Shown here piece by piece: positions 18,867 to 26,809 of a DNA stretch of 39,799 bases (its first letter is position 1; every line of letters starts with the position of its first letter). The notes under the pieces are model-generated. The model did no database searches. It was not told where the DNA came from and saw nothing but the letters and a program-made list of their open reading frames with translations. A program made the position numbers and the translations under genes. Origin of the DNA: Crocinitomix sp. (lineage in GTDB: Bacteria; Bacteroidota; Bacteroidia; Flavobacteriales_D; Crocinitomicaceae); NCBI GenBank assembly GCA_030836155.1, contig JAURQI010000098.1, positions 1-39,799 of the forward strand, read 5' to 3'.

Positions 18867-18887
18867 TAGTTGTTAATAAAACAACTA
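18867..18887 (+). promoter_or_regulatory. Inverted repeat in the leader of the YitT gene
   Basis: TAGTTGT (18867-18873) and ACAACTA (18881-18887), 7-nt spacer, 11 bases before the proposed start at 18898. It could be an operator or a leader hairpin. Confidence 0.3.
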
Positions 18888-18897
18888 TATTCAAAAA

Positions 18898-19823
18898 ATG
18901 AAAAATATAAGGGGCATATCACTCGAAGTCATCCAGCTCAGTTTAGCTGTATTGCTGGCAAGTATTGGTTTAAAGGCCTTTTTATACCCAATAATTTCTT
19001 AGACGGTGGTGTTACAGGGGTTTCTATTTTGATGAGTGAGTTAACGGGGGTCGAGCTTTCGGTTTGGTTGCCGATACTTAGTGTTCCCTTTGTTATTGTG
19101 GGTTGGTTTACGGTTTCAAAACGAATTTTGGTTAAATCTATCGTTGGTATTTTCGCTTTATCGCTCGTTATCCATTTTGAAAATTTTGCTCCGATCACAG
19201 ATGAGAAACTCCTGATTTCAATTTTTGGAGGTTTATTCCTAGGGGCGGGTATAGGTCTAGCCATTAAAAACGGAGCTGTTTTGGATGGAGCGGAGATACT
19301 GGGTATTTTCATCAATGAAAAAACGGGTATTTCTATTGGGGTTGTGATTTTGTGGTTTAATGTGATCTTGTTCATCTTCACTGGGCTATTATTTTCTCTT
19401 GAAATTGCAATGTATTCAATTCTGGCCTTCTTAGTAACAGCGAAAACCATTGATCTGATTATTGAAGGTTTTGAGGATTATGCGGGATTGATGATCGTCT
19501 CGAACGAGTCCGAAGCTATACAAAAGGCGATGGCAGAAAAAGGAGGTCAAGGTATGATGGTTTATGGAGGAGCTTCTGGTGTTGGCCGTTACGGGAAAAA
19601 GGAAGGAATGGAGGTGATCCATACGATCGTCAATCGAATAGATGTCAAAAAAGTCTACAGAATCATTGATGAAATCGACGATGAAGCCTTCATTATTGAG
19701 TTTGACGTCAATAATGTGAAAGGTGGAGTTTTGCGAAAGTATTTTTCAAAAGAGAAGCTAGCCGATCAAGCTTCTAAAATCGTGGAGCTAAAACCTCAAA
19801 AGAAATCAGGTAAGGCAAATTAG
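18898..19823 (+). pseudogene. YitT family membrane protein (DUF161-DUF2179) with a frameshift in the first membrane segment
   Basis: Two reading frames together give a normal YitT protein of about 308 residues. From the ATG at 18898 the frame reads MKNIRGISLEVIQLSLAVLL and continues as a first membrane helix to LKAFLYP, then hits TAG at 19000. The continuation PNNFLDGGVTGVSILMSELT lies in another frame starting with CCC at 18987. One missing base between about 18985 and 18989 (for example CCCC to CCC) explains the break. About five membrane segments follow, then a soluble DUF2179 domain (about residues 215-290; GMMVYGGASGVGRYGKKEGM). Related proteins are membrane proteins of uncertain transport function. 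A start at 18870 in the downstream frame would give a polar, unconserved N-terminus and is rejected. The 3' end overlaps the convergent oxyR by 4 bases. Real mutation or sequence error cannot be told apart here. Confidence 0.78.
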
Positions 19824-20767
19824 TGGGTTTGCGCCCATTCAACAACTTCGCCTATTTTCATTTTAAGCATCTCTTCCGGAAGGTTAGACCGGATGGCATC
19901 GATTAAAGCCTCACGCATCCGTTTTTTAATGAAGATGCGACTCGTGATTAGGCTCACCTCTCGTAAAGGATTGATATCCTTAAAGGGCTTCACATTTTCC
20001 TTCCGCTTAGCAGTCAGATTATTACAGACCAATTCAGGAATAAGTGTAATACCTCCTTCTTTGTCTACCAGTTTTATTAAAGTTTCGATGGATGCGCTTT
20101 CATAACTGAAGCCAGATTGATCTTTATCTTCTTGCAATTCACAAAGATTTACAGCCTGATTCCTAAAACAGTTGCCATTACTCATAAGCCATATTTTCTG
20201 ATCGCGCATAGTGCTGATATCAATCTGGCTGAGATTGGCAAAGTCGTGATTTTTATGGCAATACAGCATGATCCTTTCATAATATAAGGGGGTTGTTTTA
20301 AAACCATTTCGAGGTAAAGGTGTTGCTAATATTCCCATGTCTACATCGCCTTTTTCAATTCCATCCATCAAATCTTCTGATAACATTTCTTTGATTGATA
20401 TTTCTAGATCTGGAAATTTTTTGGCAAAACGTCCAATAAAGTTAGGAAGCAAATAGGGCGCGATAGACGGAATGATGCCTAGTGTTAATCGACCAGACAA
20501 GGTTTTTTTTGAAAACTGTATGATTTCATCAATTTTGTCTGTTTCTGAAAGTATAATTTTGGCTTGTTCAATTACGGATTCACCAACTTCGGTAGGCGTT
20601 ACGGGCTTTTTCGAACGATCAAATAGAATGACGTTTAAATCTTCTTCCATTTTTTTGATTTGCATACTCAAGGTGGGTTGGGTGACAAAACAGTGGGTAG
20701 CAGCTTTCGAAAAGGATTGGTATTTCGCAACCGCTACAATGTACTCGAGTTGAATAAAAGAAGTCAT
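19820..20767 (-). CDS. oxyR: LysR-family peroxide sensor OxyR
   Basis: 315 residues. The N-terminal winged helix-turn-helix (about 1-60; SFSKAATHCFVTQPTLSMQI) is followed by a LysR effector domain. Two cysteines at about residues 200 and 209 (GNCFRNQAVNLC) have the spacing of the redox-active Cys199/Cys208 of E. coli OxyR, with the flanking RxQA conserved, which makes this a peroxide-sensing OxyR rather than a generic LysR protein. When oxidised, OxyR activates genes such as dps and catalase. The gene is divergent from dps, and the shared control region has several ATAAGT/ACTTAT half-sites. A TATATTTG box for oxyR lies at + 20787-20794. Confidence 0.9.
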   Translation of the reverse strand: MTSFIQLEYIVAVAKYQSFSKAATHCFVTQPTLSMQIKKMEEDLNVILFDRSKKPVTPTEVGESVIEQAKIILSETDKIDEIIQFSKKTLSGRLTLGIIPSIAPYLLPNFIGRFAKKFPDLEISIKEMLSEDLMDGIEKGDVDMGILATPLPRNGFKTTPLYYERIMLYCHKNHDFANLSQIDISTMRDQKIWLMSNGNCFRNQAVNLCELQEDKDQSGFSYESASIETLIKLVDKEGGITLIPELVCNNLTAKRKENVKPFKDINPLREVSLITSRIFIKKRMREALIDAIRSNLPEEMLKMKIGEVVEWAQTH

Positions 20768-20779
20768 AGTATAGTATTT

Positions 20780-20815
20780 ACTTATTCAAATATAAGTATT
20801 ATCAATTTGACTTAT
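20780..20815. promoter_or_regulatory. Inverted-repeat half-sites between oxyR and dps (candidate OxyR operator)
   Basis: Three copies of the same hexamer in alternating orientation: ACTTAT 20780-20785, ATAAGT 20792-20797, ACTTAT 20810-20815. The first two form TACTTAT-N6-ATAAGTA (20779-20798). The set covers the oxyR -7 box and flanks the dps -33 TTG at 20807-20809, a suitable place for a regulator of both genes. Confidence 0.5.
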
Positions 20816-20837
20816 GGGAAAATTGCCCGTAAATTTG
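20807..20837 (+). promoter_or_regulatory. Consensus promoter of dps
   Basis: TTG at 20807-20809, a 20-base spacer, TAAATTTG at 20830-20837. It places transcription start near 20843 and so the ATG at 20873 about 30 bases downstream; longer in-frame starts from 20660 would overlap oxyR and this promoter. Confidence 0.75.
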
Positions 20838-20872
20838 TACTAACAAAGAAATTAAAAAAGACAATAAACGAT

Positions 20873-21346
20873 ATGAATTTTAACAGTATAGGATTAAACA
20901 AAGAGAAATCAGAATCAATTGTAAAAGATTTGAATCAGCTTTTGGCCGATTATCAACAATTTTACATGAATCTAAGAGGCTTCCATTGGAATATCAAAGG
21001 AGCTTCCTTTTTTGAGTTGCACGTCAAGTTTGAGGAATTGTACAATGACATCAACTTAAAAGTAGATGAAATCGCAGAGCGAATTTTAGCTTTAAACGGT
21101 TCGCCGCTGCATACTTTTACAGATTATCAGGCAATTTCAGATATCAAAGAAGTAAAAAATATGACGGATGGGCCAACCATCATTGGTGAGTTATTGAAAG
21201 ATTATCAAATCCTCATCAAACAACAACGTGAAATATTGGAAAAAGCATCAAACAATTCCGATGAAGGTACAGTGACACTCATGAGTGATTATATCACAGC
21301 ACAAGAGAAAACAGTCTGGATGCTCAGTGCATACTTGGGAAAATAA
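20873..21346 (+). CDS. dps: Dps family ferritin-like DNA-protection protein
   Basis: 157 residues from the ATG at 20873, the usual Dps length. It forms a dodecamer that oxidises and stores iron using hydrogen peroxide and protects DNA under stress. The ferroxidase residues are visible: His in RGFHWNIKG, His in FFELHVKFEELY and the Asp/Glu pair in LKVDEIAERIL. The four-helix core and the C-terminal TAQEKTVWMLSAYLGK are intact. It is paired divergently with oxyR, the expected regulator, behind a consensus promoter, and is closed by a strong terminator, so it is a single-gene transcript. Confidence 0.94.
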   Translation: MNFNSIGLNKEKSESIVKDLNQLLADYQQFYMNLRGFHWNIKGASFFELHVKFEELYNDINLKVDEIAERILALNGSPLHTFTDYQAISDIKEVKNMTDGPTIIGELLKDYQILIKQQREILEKASNNSDEGTVTLMSDYITAQEKTVWMLSAYLGK

Positions 21347-21366
21347 GTCCTACCATAAGAAACAAG

Positions 21367-21405
21367 AAAACCGGTCAGAACACAAAAACTGACCGGTTTT
21401 TTTGT
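21367..21405 (+). terminator. Strong rho-independent terminator of dps
   Basis: AAAACCGGTCAG (21367-21378) pairs perfectly with CTGACCGGTTTT (21389-21400) around a 10-nt loop, then TTT. It lies 20 bases after the stop. Confidence 0.9.
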
Positions 21406-21487
21406 TTGTATTTCATTTTAAAATATCTCCAAAATCAAAAGCAGCGTATGCAAGCCACTCAACAATGAAACACAATATAGTATCTAT

Positions 21488-21907
21488 TTATTTGAAGAAA
21501 TTGATGTACGAATCTTCAGCAGAAATATGGACGCCTTCAGGGAATTCAGCGTGTACAATAAGTTTATTTTCATGATGCTGCTCGAGTGAGCTTAATGTTT
21601 TACGGTTTAATAACATAACCGTAGAATGTCCATGATGATCCATTTTGTCTAATAATGTTTTACCATTAAAATCACATTGCCAATGTGTTTCAGACATATT
21701 TTCTTTATAAGCTACTTCAATAGTAGGTACTTGGAAATACTCATGCTCTCCAATGCCTTCCATATCAAAAACCATTCTTACAAATCCACCTTCAAAATGA
21801 AGGTCTTCAGTATTGAATCCCAATTCTTTTAATGATAATTTTCCTACTGATGGTGAATTGAATTTTACCTTAACTTCACCTGGATTGATTTCAATCGCTT
21901 GTCCCAT
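21488..21907 (-). CDS. Hypothetical protein, beta-rich and acidic
   Basis: 139 residues, no signal peptide, no membrane segment. The sequence alternates short beta strands (EVKVKFNSP, FVRMVFDMEGI, KLIVHAEFPEGVHISAED) and has a His-rich stretch (MDHHGHSTV) near residue 90. I recognise no family. It is a single-gene unit with its own -7-like box (TATATTTG on the minus strand, + 21927-21934) 19 bases upstream, preceded by a T8 tract in the leader. Codon use resembles its neighbours, so it looks native. Confidence 0.65.
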   Translation of the reverse strand: MGQAIEINPGEVKVKFNSPSVGKLSLKELGFNTEDLHFEGGFVRMVFDMEGIGEHEYFQVPTIEVAYKENMSETHWQCDFNGKTLLDKMDHHGHSTVMLLNRKTLSSLEQHHENKLIVHAEFPEGVHISAEDSYINFFK

Positions 21908-21985
21908 ATATAATATTGTTTTTTTTCAAATATAGGGGGAATGTCATGGAGGAGATATGACAGAAAATTTGAATGGAGATGATAT

Positions 21986-22016
21986 TTGTCAGTTTCGATT
22001 GAAATCGATATGTTTG
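21986..22016 (+). promoter_or_regulatory. Consensus promoter of the DUF4268 gene
   Basis: TTG at 21986-21988, a 20-base spacer, TATGTTTG at 22009-22016; ATG follows at 22036. Confidence 0.75.
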
Positions 22017-22035
22017 ACGGCACAATTAAGAGGAT

Positions 22036-22500
22036 ATGTTTACAAAAGAAGAGGAGAAACAAATTAGAGTTGATTTTTGGAGCGAATTAAATGATCAATT
22101 AGACCAGGTTCGTGGTGTAAATGGCAACAAGGTTAATTGGACCAATTTTAATACACATATTCGACATTTGTATTTTAGAATGGAGGCTGATCAACAAGGC
22201 ACGCGTTTATGCATTGACCTTCAGTTTCCAGACGAAGGCATACGGAGCCTTTTTTATGAGCAGTTTACCGAGTTCGAGCAGAAGTTATCTGATCATTTTG
22301 GTGATCTATTGATTTGGACACCTCGTTTTGATCATACCAACGGGAAAGAAATCGCACGAATTGCCATCAGTTTGGATGGACCTAATTTATTTAAGCGCGA
22401 GGATTGGCCAGCCATGCACACTTTTTTAGTTGATAATTTTAAAAAACTAGAACGTTTTTGGTCAGATTTTAGTGAAATTTTTGTTCAACTAAAAAAATAA
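22036..22500 (+). CDS. DUF4268 domain-containing protein
   Basis: 154 residues, cytosolic, single domain. The start MFTKEEEKQIRVDFWSELND, the middle with LCIDLQFPDEGIRSLFYEQF and the C-terminal WPAMHTFLVDNFKKLERFW match the DUF4268 pattern. In other proteins this domain follows nuclease-like domains; here it stands alone, which is the common short Bacteroidetes form. No catalytic residues can be named. It has its own promoter and ends at a hairpin shared with the convergent GAPDH gene. Confidence 0.78.
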   Translation: MFTKEEEKQIRVDFWSELNDQLDQVRGVNGNKVNWTNFNTHIRHLYFRMEADQQGTRLCIDLQFPDEGIRSLFYEQFTEFEQKLSDHFGDLLIWTPRFDHTNGKEIARIAISLDGPNLFKREDWPAMHTFLVDNFKKLERFWSDFSEIFVQLKK

Positions 22501-22547
22501 ATCCATTTCAGTTTAGCGCCACTTCATTTGGTTAGTAACGGCAAAAA

Positions 22548-22582
22548 AAAATCCACCCGCCACAAACGGGCGAATGGATTTT
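22548..22582. terminator. Bidirectional terminator between the DUF4268 and GAPDH genes
   Basis: AAAATCCA (22548-22555) plus CCCG (22556-22559) pair with CGGG (22567-22570) and TGGATTTT (22575-22582), with a 4-nt bulge. An A run precedes it and Ts follow it, so it can end both convergent transcripts. Confidence 0.7.
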
Positions 22583-22606
22583 AATATTGATGTCGTTTGA
22601 TTTATC

Positions 22607-24058
22607 TTAATAATAAATTACGCGTCTTACTTTGGCAATATACTTGGCTAATCGGATAACTTGTTTCGTATATCCATATTCGTTATCGTACCACGTATAT
22701 AAAACAATGCTCTTTTTATCTGGAGATACTAAAGTTGCAGGTGCATCGAATACAGAACAACATGTATTTCCTATAATATCGTTAGAGACCAACTCCTCAT
22801 CAACAGAGTAAAAGATTTGATTGACCAAATTACCATTTAAAGCCGCGTGTCTTATCGCTTCATTAACTTCCTCGGCTGATGTCTCTTTGTTTACTGTGAG
22901 ATTCAAGATAGCCAATGAACCATTTGGGGTAGGAACCCGAACCGCATTCGCTGTTAATTTATCCTCTAAAGAAGGAATAACCTTTGTAACGGCTTTACCT
23001 GCACCAGTAGAAGTGATGACCATGTTGATTGCTGCAGAACGTCCTCTTCTGGGTTTCTTATGGAAATTGTCCAATAAGTTTTGATCATTCGTGTAGGCAT
23101 GTACCGTTTCAAGGTGACCCTTCTCAACGCCGAATTTTTCCTCAATTACTTTTAGTATTGGTGAAATTGCATTAGTCGTACATGATGCTGCTGAGAAAAT
23201 TGATTGTCCCTCAATGTCTAAGTCGTGGTGGTTAATACCATAAACGATGTTCGGAATCTCTTTTCCTGGAGCGGTTAATAAAACCTTATCAACCCCTTTA
23301 GCTTTTTTATGACGTCCAAGTGCTTCTTTATCCGTAAACACACCCGTGTTGTCAATGATTAAAGCATTTTCAATGCCATATTGCGTATAGTCAATGTCTT
23401 CTGGATTGCTGGCTTGAATCATTTTGATGATTTGGCCATTAACAATCAAGGCTTGGTTTTCGAAATCTACCGCTACTGTTCCTTTAAACTCATTGTGTAC
23501 TGAGTCGTTCTTCAATAAAGCTGCTCTTTTCTTCAATTGATTATCATCAACCTTACGGATAACAATGGCTCTTAGTCTCAATTGCTGTCCTTTGCCAGCT
23601 TGTTTGATTAACTCTCTAGCTGCTAATCGTCCAATTCGTCCAAAACCATATAGAACGACATCTCGTGGTTCAATTTGGTTATCATTATCTTGGAATAGGT
23701 GATTTAGTTTGTTTGAAAGAAAGTCTTTCTTAGAAGAGAAATTGTCTCCTTCTTGAATCCATTCATAAGCCAAACGTCCAATGTCTAATTTTGCCGGTGC
23801 AAGGTCCATTGAGAATAATTCCTCAGCTAAAGCAGCGGTAGTAGAGATGAAGATTTTTTTACCCACAACATTCTCGGCATAATCATGCAAATTAATGATT
23901 TCTGAATTTGTTGTATCCAATAAATGGTTTCTGAATAAAACAAGTTCAATACCTTTGTTGTAAAGTAATTCACCAACATAATTGGCCAACTTTACAGCAG
24001 CTTTTTCGTTGTCAATGTAGTTTTGGAGTTCTTTTTCGTATCCTACGGATGATTCCAT
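22607..24058 (-). CDS. gap: Glyceraldehyde-3-phosphate dehydrogenase, long form with N-terminal extension
   Basis: 483 residues; standard GAPDH has about 335. The extra 130 residues are N-terminal and mostly helical (YEKELQNYIDNEKAAVKLAN) with no recognised domain. The canonical enzyme follows: NAD-binding VVLYGFGRIGRLAARELI at about 134, catalytic Cys in AASCTTNAISP at about 290, His in ETVHAYTNDQNLLDN, and WYDNEYGY near the C-terminus. It converts glyceraldehyde 3-phosphate to 1,3-bisphosphoglycerate in glycolysis or the reverse. Long forms occur in Bacteroidetes beside a standard copy; whether this one is glycolytic or gluconeogenic is not visible. It is a single gene with a consensus promoter. 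Confidence 0.9.
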   Translation of the reverse strand: MESSVGYEKELQNYIDNEKAAVKLANYVGELLYNKGIELVLFRNHLLDTTNSEIINLHDYAENVVGKKIFISTTAALAEELFSMDLAPAKLDIGRLAYEWIQEGDNFSSKKDFLSNKLNHLFQDNDNQIEPRDVVLYGFGRIGRLAARELIKQAGKGQQLRLRAIVIRKVDDNQLKKRAALLKNDSVHNEFKGTVAVDFENQALIVNGQIIKMIQASNPEDIDYTQYGIENALIIDNTGVFTDKEALGRHKKAKGVDKVLLTAPGKEIPNIVYGINHHDLDIEGQSIFSAASCTTNAISPILKVIEEKFGVEKGHLETVHAYTNDQNLLDNFHKKPRRGRSAAINMVITSTGAGKAVTKVIPSLEDKLTANAVRVPTPNGSLAILNLTVNKETSAEEVNEAIRHAALNGNLVNQIFYSVDEELVSNDIIGNTCCSVFDAPATLVSPDKKSIVLYTWYDNEYGYTKQVIRLAKYIAKVRRVIYY

Positions 24059-24110
24059 GTTTTAATGTTTTGCCCGGCACGATCATCTGGATGTACCAGT
24101 GTTTTTTTTG

Positions 24111-24139
24111 CAAATGTAGTGCGAAAGAAATGAATTCAA
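24111..24139 (-). promoter_or_regulatory. Consensus promoter of the long-form gap gene
   Basis: Minus-strand TTG (+ 24137-24139), an 18-base spacer, TACATTTG (+ 24111-24118); leader of about 45 bases. Confidence 0.75.
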
Positions 24140-24204
24140 AATATTCAATTGAATTATTGCTCACAAGTTATCACCAATGATTTGAGTCCTAAAAATCAAG
24201 GCAT

Positions 24205-24243
24205 AAAAAAAGTGCCCTCATTCGTTAGACGAATAGGGCACTT
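24205..24243 (-). terminator. Terminator of the sigma factor gene
   Basis: On the minus strand AAGTGCCCT and ATTCG pair with CGAAT and AGGGCACTT (+ 24210-24218, 24220-24224, 24230-24234, 24235-24243), a 5-nt loop and a one-base bulge; a seven-T tract follows on the minus strand. The stem starts 19 bases after the stop. Confidence 0.88.
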
Positions 24244-24262
24244 CATTTATTATTCTTACCGC

Positions 24263-25129
24263 TTATCCTAAATAAGCCTTTAATAATTTGTTTCGTGAAG
24301 TATGTCTCAACCTACGAATTGCTTTTTCTTTAATTTGTCGTACACGTTCACGTGTTAAATTGAACTTAGATCCAATCTCTTCTAACGTTAATCCATGATT
24401 CATTCCAATTCCGAAGAATAAACGAATGATTTCACGTTCTTTATCAGTTAAAGTAGAAAGTGATCTTTCAATCTCACGTTGTAGCGATTCCGCCATCAAC
24501 AATTTATCAGCTTTTGGAGAGTCACCATTCGCCATTACATCCATTAACGTACCACCATCTTCTGAAGAGGATAGGGGAGCGTCCATCGATACGTGACGTC
24601 CTGCGACTTTCATTGATTCTTTAATTTTATCTTCTGGAACCTCCAATACTTCAGCCAACTCTTCCGCAGAAGGTGGACGTTCATATTCTTGTTCTAGTTT
24701 CGAAAATGCTTTGTTGATTTTGTTCAATGAACCAACCTGGTTCAACGGTAATCGGACGATACGAGCTTGTTCAGCCAATGCTTGCAAAATAGACTGACGA
24801 ATCCACCATACGGCATAGGAGATAAATTTAAATCCTCTTGTTTCGTCAAATTTCTGCGCAGCTTTGATTAATCCTAAATTACCCTCGTTGATCAAATCAG
24901 GTAATGTTAAACCTTGATTTTGATACTGCTTAGCAACTGAAACTACGAATCGTAAGTTAGCTTTTGTTAGTTTTTCAAGTGCCTCTTGGTCACCTTGCTT
25001 GATTCTTTTAGCTAACTCTACTTCGGTCTCAGCAGTAATAAGTTCCTCTTTACCAATGTCTTGAAGATATTTATCTAAAGATTGACTTTCACGATTAGTA
25101 ATGGATTTTGTAATTTTTAACTGCCTCAT
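24263..25129 (-). CDS. rpoD: Primary RNA polymerase sigma factor (RpoD/SigA, short Bacteroidetes form)
   Basis: 288 residues, without the long region 1.1 and non-conserved insert of E. coli RpoD. Region 1.2 ([22 protein letters not shown]), region 2 ([41 protein letters not shown]), region 3 and region 4 with the -33-binding helix ([20 protein letters not shown]) are complete. This is the vegetative sigma factor that recognises TTG/TAnnTTTG promoters, of which this window has at least six, including its own. It is a single-gene unit with promoter and terminator. Confidence 0.94.
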   Translation of the reverse strand: MRQLKITKSITNRESQSLDKYLQDIGKEELITAETEVELAKRIKQGDQEALEKLTKANLRFVVSVAKQYQNQGLTLPDLINEGNLGLIKAAQKFDETRGFKFISYAVWWIRQSILQALAEQARIVRLPLNQVGSLNKINKAFSKLEQEYERPPSAEELAEVLEVPEDKIKESMKVAGRHVSMDAPLSSSEDGGTLMDVMANGDSPKADKLLMAESLQREIERSLSTLTDKEREIIRLFFGIGMNHGLTLEEIGSKFNLTRERVRQIKEKAIRRLRHTSRNKLLKAYLG

Positions 25130-25167
25130 CCTGTCTTTATATTTATTTAGTTATAAACTTTAATCTG

Positions 25168-25198
25168 CAAAGTTACGCTAATAATGTACACGTGTCAA
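25168..25198 (-). promoter_or_regulatory. rpoD: Consensus promoter of the primary sigma factor gene
   Basis: Minus-strand TTG (+ 25196-25198), a 20-base spacer, TAACTTTG (+ 25168-25175), about 40 bases before the ATG. This fits autoregulation by the sigma factor it drives. Confidence 0.75.
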
Positions 25199-25482
25199 TA
25201 GTAAAATGCGCATTATTTTAAACGTTTTTGCTTCTTTAATAACCCAGATTGTACGAAAAAGGTTACACGGAGGCACCTAAAATAGACATTTATTTGAAAA
25301 TATCAAGTGCTAAATGGTTGATAAACTGCTATTCATCGAGTATCCTATTTTGTTAAAAAAGCATAAGACAAAAAACGGTTCAGGTAAAACGGACATTTAA
25401 TTTTATCGAAATAAAACAATTGATGGTTTATAAACCATATGCGATTTATGTATGATTATCAGCAGAATTATAATGTATGACT
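25199..25482. other. Gene-free stretch between the sigma factor promoter and the dehydrogenase gene
   Basis: The 353-bp gap 25130-25482 holds the sigma factor promoter, a 16-bp perfect palindrome (25423-25438) and otherwise AT-rich sequence with no open frame or RNA fold that I can support. Confidence 0.6.
25423..25438 (-). terminator. Perfect palindrome downstream of the dehydrogenase gene
   Basis: ATGGTTTATAAACCAT is its own reverse complement. On the minus strand it is 44 bases after the stop and followed by the T-rich CAATTGTTTTATTT, so it may be a weak terminator; an operator is also possible. Confidence 0.35.
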
Positions 25483-26700
25483 TTATTTTCCTTTTAAATA
25501 ATCTTCCAAATAAGCATAACGCGGTGCAAGCTCTCCTTCCAACGTCGTTTCGCTGGCTCTTTCAATAATACCTTTGTCGTCCGAAACAAAAAGGCTTTGG
25601 AAAACATTATTGATCAACTCACTACCAAAATCTTCTGATGCGTCTTTTGGCAATTCGCACGGAAGGTTGTCCACAGCTTGAACGCCAATTGCGCCTTCCG
25701 CCATAAAATCTACTTCTTTTTCAGTGTCAGGATCATAACCATATAAAGGATCAGCGATGGTTGATGGTCTGAGCGTTGAAGCGACAGGACCGTCGATATC
25801 GCAAGAGATGTCTGAAACAACGGTTGTTTTTATATGATCTAATTTTAAATCCGCTCTTGTGAAGATAAAAGGTGAGCTCGCATCCCAGTAATGACAGGCA
25901 ACGTACATATTAGCAACCTCCATATATCGGGGGAAAGTGCTGATATGTCCTTCGCCACTTTTAAAGAAAGCAGACTTGTTAAAGTCAGAACCGTCTGCTT
26001 TTGCGTAATAATCCTCAACCTTTAATTGTGTATATACCGGCTCTGTAAATTCTTCATTCAAAAATTCGGTTGGAGAAACTTCTTTCAAGTTTAAGCGCGC
26101 AAATATTTCGCGTGCTCCATTTCCAACACGACCAAATCCCGTTGCTACAATCTTAGTATTTGATGGCAGGTTAACCTTGTCCAGTTCGCTTTCCATCTCC
26201 TTGCGATCTTCGCATTGGTTGGCTGGCTTTAAATTATAAAGTCCATGCTTCTTTCCATAGGCTAAGAAGCCATTATAACAACCAACAATGCCTGCATAGC
26301 GACCAAACCCAATGATTCTTCGATCCTTCTGGTCCGTCATGACTTCATAATCGATCAACTGAATATTGCGATCCAATAATGCTTGTAGTAATTTCCGGTT
26401 ATAAGGCTGTTCTTTATAAGTATGCGAAAAGAAGAGGTATTTCTTCGATGGAATTAAATCTTCAATATTCACTTCTTTTACACCAATCATGATGTCACAA
26501 TCAGAAACATCTTTAACCACAGGAATGCCCAAATCGGAATATGCATCGTCTGGAAAAGCCCGAACTTCGCTCGATTCAATAATTACTTTTACATGAGGCC
26601 ATTTTTCCATAACCTCAATACATTGCTTTGGTGTTAACGGAACCCGCTTATCTGGTGGTACTTTTCCTTCGCGAATAACGGCTAATTTGATTTCATTCAT
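25483..26700 (-). CDS. Saccharopine dehydrogenase (lysine-forming, LYS1-like)/alanine dehydrogenase family protein
   Basis: 405 residues. The N-terminal domain is of the AlaDH/PNT type (IKLAVIREGKVPPDKRVPLTPKQC; the Arg-Glu and Pro-x-x-R-V-P motif bind the substrate). The Rossmann part has ATGFGRVGNGAREIFARLNL (about residue 185). The C-terminal half has SDISCDIDGPVASTLRPSTI, which is typical of the lysine-forming saccharopine dehydrogenase branch and not of alanine dehydrogenase. The usual reaction is saccharopine plus NAD to lysine and 2-oxoglutarate. No partner gene of lysine metabolism is adjacent, so the true substrate is uncertain; many Bacteroidetes copies are annotated only as NAD(P)-dependent oxidoreductase. 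Confidence 0.78.
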   Translation of the reverse strand: MNEIKLAVIREGKVPPDKRVPLTPKQCIEVMEKWPHVKVIIESSEVRAFPDDAYSDLGIPVVKDVSDCDIMIGVKEVNIEDLIPSKKYLFFSHTYKEQPYNRKLLQALLDRNIQLIDYEVMTDQKDRRIIGFGRYAGIVGCYNGFLAYGKKHGLYNLKPANQCEDRKEMESELDKVNLPSNTKIVATGFGRVGNGAREIFARLNLKEVSPTEFLNEEFTEPVYTQLKVEDYYAKADGSDFNKSAFFKSGEGHISTFPRYMEVANMYVACHYWDASSPFIFTRADLKLDHIKTTVVSDISCDIDGPVASTLRPSTIADPLYGYDPDTEKEVDFMAEGAIGVQAVDNLPCELPKDASEDFGSELINNVFQSLFVSDDKGIIERASETTLEGELAPRYAYLEDYLKGK

Positions 26701-26788
26701 GACAACCTGTCTTTGGTTCGATTTTTGCGAAATTAATAATAAATCCGTTTTACCATTAAAAACGGGTTAAAACGATGAAATTATTACG

Positions 26789-26796
26789 TAGTTTTG
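26789..26796 (+). promoter_or_regulatory. -7 box TAGTTTTG of ssrA
   Basis: A full match to TAnnTTTG 13 bases before the tmRNA 5' end. A TTA at 26767-26769 sits 19 bases upstream in place of TTG. Confidence 0.55.
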
Positions 26797-26809
26797 TCAT
26801 TCGTTCTTT

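Noticed and set aside
18870-18986. N-terminal extension of the YitT gene from the ATG at 18870
   Set aside because: Its product is polar and unlike YitT proteins, while the other frame from 18898 gives the expected first membrane helix.
20660-20872. Long N-terminal extension of Dps
   Set aside because: It would overlap oxyR and the dps promoter; Dps proteins start near the ATG at 20873.
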